NCBI GenBank assembly: GCA_902363825.1
Contig: CABJBK010000006.1
Location: forward strand, 124,001-188,000
Direction of reading: 5' to 3'
Source: Lachnospiraceae bacterium
Lineage (GTDB): Bacteria > Bacillota > Clostridia > Lachnospirales > Lachnospiraceae
DNA length: 64,000 bases
Of the stretch, positions 62,838-64,000 are shown one piece after another. The notes beneath the pieces were generated by a model. The model saw only the letters and a program-made list of their open reading frames with translations. It searched no databases and had not been told where the DNA came from. Position numbers and translations under genes: made by a program. Each line of letters opens with the position of its first letter. The stretch's first letter is position 1.

Positions 62838-62868
62838 TAGTATGTCTTTTCCGTTCACATATTATTCA
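62838..62868 (-). promoter_or_regulatory. Sigma-G-type forespore promoter
   Basis: TGAATA, 18 bases, CATACTA: both boxes match the Bacillus sigma-G consensus. The predicted start site leaves a leader of about 30 bases containing the ribosome site. Confidence 0.65.
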
Positions 62869-62972
62869 TGGTTTTCTAATTGCTTTTTCATTTAAAGTAT
62901 ATTATAATTTGCTCGTAAAAAGATAATATCTTTTTATAAGTTATACCCCTTATTAATTATTTATACTCCCCT

Positions 62973-63013
62973 CAAAAGAGGGCAGCCGGTTTCCCCCGTC
63001 TACCCTCTTTTTA
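62973..63013. terminator. Bidirectional terminator
   Basis: Stem AAAAGAGGG-AG-CGG with its partner around a T/C loop, flanked by A- and T-tracts; follows the partial gene at the window edge. Confidence 0.82.
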
Positions 63014-63029
63014 TTATACTTCTGAAATT

Positions 63030-64000
63030 TTATAACTCGTAGAAATCCAGATTGTCCTGCATCTCCTGCGTGATCGTTCCACCACTCTTTTGATATTTAT
63101 CGTAGAAGTTCGTAACATGACGAAGCTTTCTCTGCTTAAAGATCTCATATTTTTCAAAAAGATTCTGATACATTGGATTTCCTTCCAATACCTTTCGGAT
63201 ATCCTTGGAAAACGGACAATAGGTAAATACGATCTCTCTTGCCACCTTATTCAAACGGCAGCTTCCCTTTGCCTCATACTTGATCCAGCACTGATAATCC
63301 TTGACAAATACTTCACGATAATTGTTCTTCGCCTTAACCAGCGCGTTTTTGATTTTTTCCTTGGTCTCCGCGGACAGATCATGATTTTTGCGGTAAAACT
63401 GCATATAATCACAATACTCCGAAGTCAGCGAGCGCTCGGTCACATCATTCCAGCGCATACCCTGGATCTTACGGCACATCTCCCAACGATATCTGCCGCA
63501 AAGTTCTGTCATCATCTCACGCGGCTCCACTACGGTAAGGATCGGCATAATAAAACGTGCCGGTGTATCCCGTCTGCTTCCTGCCGTTTCCTGCCACATC
63601 ATGGATCTGCTTCCTGCGTTCGGCATCAGTATGATGTATGGCAGAATTTCTTTTTGCAATGTTTCCTTGGTAATGCCGTGATCCGGATCCGAAAAAACAA
63701 TTTCGTGATAAAACAGTGAATAATCCACAGACCGCAGATAATCCAAAGCATCGTTTAATCGGTCTACTGTAATGAGCATACTTGTCGGTGAATTGATAAG
63801 ATCCTCTTCACAAAGTGCCGGCTGAAACGTTGCGAACTTTCCATAAGTCGCGCGGTTGGTCGATTTGAACATGTTGTCCATTTCATAAACCGTCTTATTC
63901 CAGTTATCATCTAAAAATGCTTTTTCCTGCGCCGCCGTGATCTCGCCCATACGTTTCTGCTCGCGCAGATATCCCACATAGTCCAGATCAAATTCATTTT
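63030..64000 (-). CDS. Unknown protein, 5' end beyond the window
   Basis: The frame runs off the right edge still open; at least 323 residues are seen. No membrane segment or recognised motif. Visible segments include FATFQPALCEEDLINSPTSM, LDYLRSVDYSLFYHEIVF, a basic ILMPNAGSRSMMWQETAGSR, RYRWEMCRKIQGMRWND and a Lys-rich helical end (FEKYEIFKQRKLRHVTNFYD). It is soluble and rich in Arg, Lys, Tyr and Trp, perhaps a nucleic-acid- or nucleotide-related cytosolic protein, but I cannot name a family. An internal GTG at 63977 should not be taken as the start, since in-frame codons continue upstream. Confidence 0.7.
   Translation of the reverse strand, partial: NEFDLDYVGYLREQKRMGEITAAQEKAFLDDNWNKTVYEMDNMFKSTNRATYGKFATFQPALCEEDLINSPTSMLITVDRLNDALDYLRSVDYSLFYHEIVFSDPDHGITKETLQKEILPYIILMPNAGSRSMMWQETAGSRRDTPARFIMPILTVVEPREMMTELCGRYRWEMCRKIQGMRWNDVTERSLTSEYCDYMQFYRKNHDLSAETKEKIKNALVKAKNNYREVFVKDYQCWIKYEAKGSCRLNKVAREIVFTYCPFSKDIRKVLEGNPMYQNLFEKYEIFKQRKLRHVTNFYDKYQKSGGTITQEMQDNLDFYEL

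Noticed and set aside
62617..62895. 92-codon plus-strand ORF with hydrophobic stretches
   Set aside because: It is the antisense of the 56-aa spore gene, has no ribosome site, and the minus strand has promoter, ribosome site and terminator.

Overview
The window looks like a chromosomal stretch of an endospore-forming, Gram-positive anaerobe of the Clostridia, most likely Lachnospiraceae (Roseburia/Agathobacter-like). The reasons are a gerA-type germination operon next to spoIIR, an alpha/beta SASP, a SufCBDSU system, MecA, a T-box-controlled ileS, a lone crotonase of the butyrate type, and a sigma-D-like promoter that points to a motile lineage. By eye the base composition is moderate (mid to high 40s % G+C). 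There is no phage, IS element, CRISPR array or resistance island. Almost all genes lie on the minus strand.

Layout. 0-8 kb: a minus-strand run of foldase lipoprotein, asnS, ABC-F ATPase, mtnA, mrp and uracil permease. 8-10 kb: a small membrane protein and a decayed hybrid histidine kinase. 10-13 kb: a MoxR-type AAA+/VWA pair with a DUF1934 protein. 13-19.3 kb: spoIIR and gerKA-KB-KC, then ispE with a GntR/FCD regulator. 19.4-26.3 kb: a small protein behind a sigma-D-like promoter, glycogen phosphorylase, and ileS with its T-box leader. 26.3-37 kb: a DUF4190 protein, pncB, a glycosyltransferase, mutY, crt, proC, a GH13 amylase, mecA and a Y-family polymerase behind a LexA-like box. 37-42 kb: the suf operon. 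42-51 kb: tig-clpP-clpX-lon-engB followed by a zinc/manganese-type ABC transporter. 51-56 kb: SASP, DJ-1, CYTH, DUF1653, tRNA-Ile, an SDR and a CPBP protease. 56.2-57 kb: a seven-tRNA cluster. 57-64 kb: yfcE, rdgB, a cell-wall amidase, an exported papain-like protease, a THUMP methyltransferase, a rhodanese, a tiny gene with a sigma-G promoter, and a truncated unknown gene.

The most unusual signal is a ~135-bp element present twice in nearly identical form (25911-26045 and 56065-56199), each time just upstream of a minus-strand gene. It has three hairpins and a 12-codon open frame (MLNIPLARESVR). The Shine-Dalgarno of that frame sits inside hairpin 2, and its last codons form one arm of a terminator-like hairpin 3. 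It reads like a portable leader-peptide switch, or a mobile repeat shaped like one. Other points of interest are the sigma-G-driven 56-aa gene missed by length cut-offs, a Shine-Dalgarno/start pair separated by a small hairpin at pncB, and a palindrome over the suf promoter.
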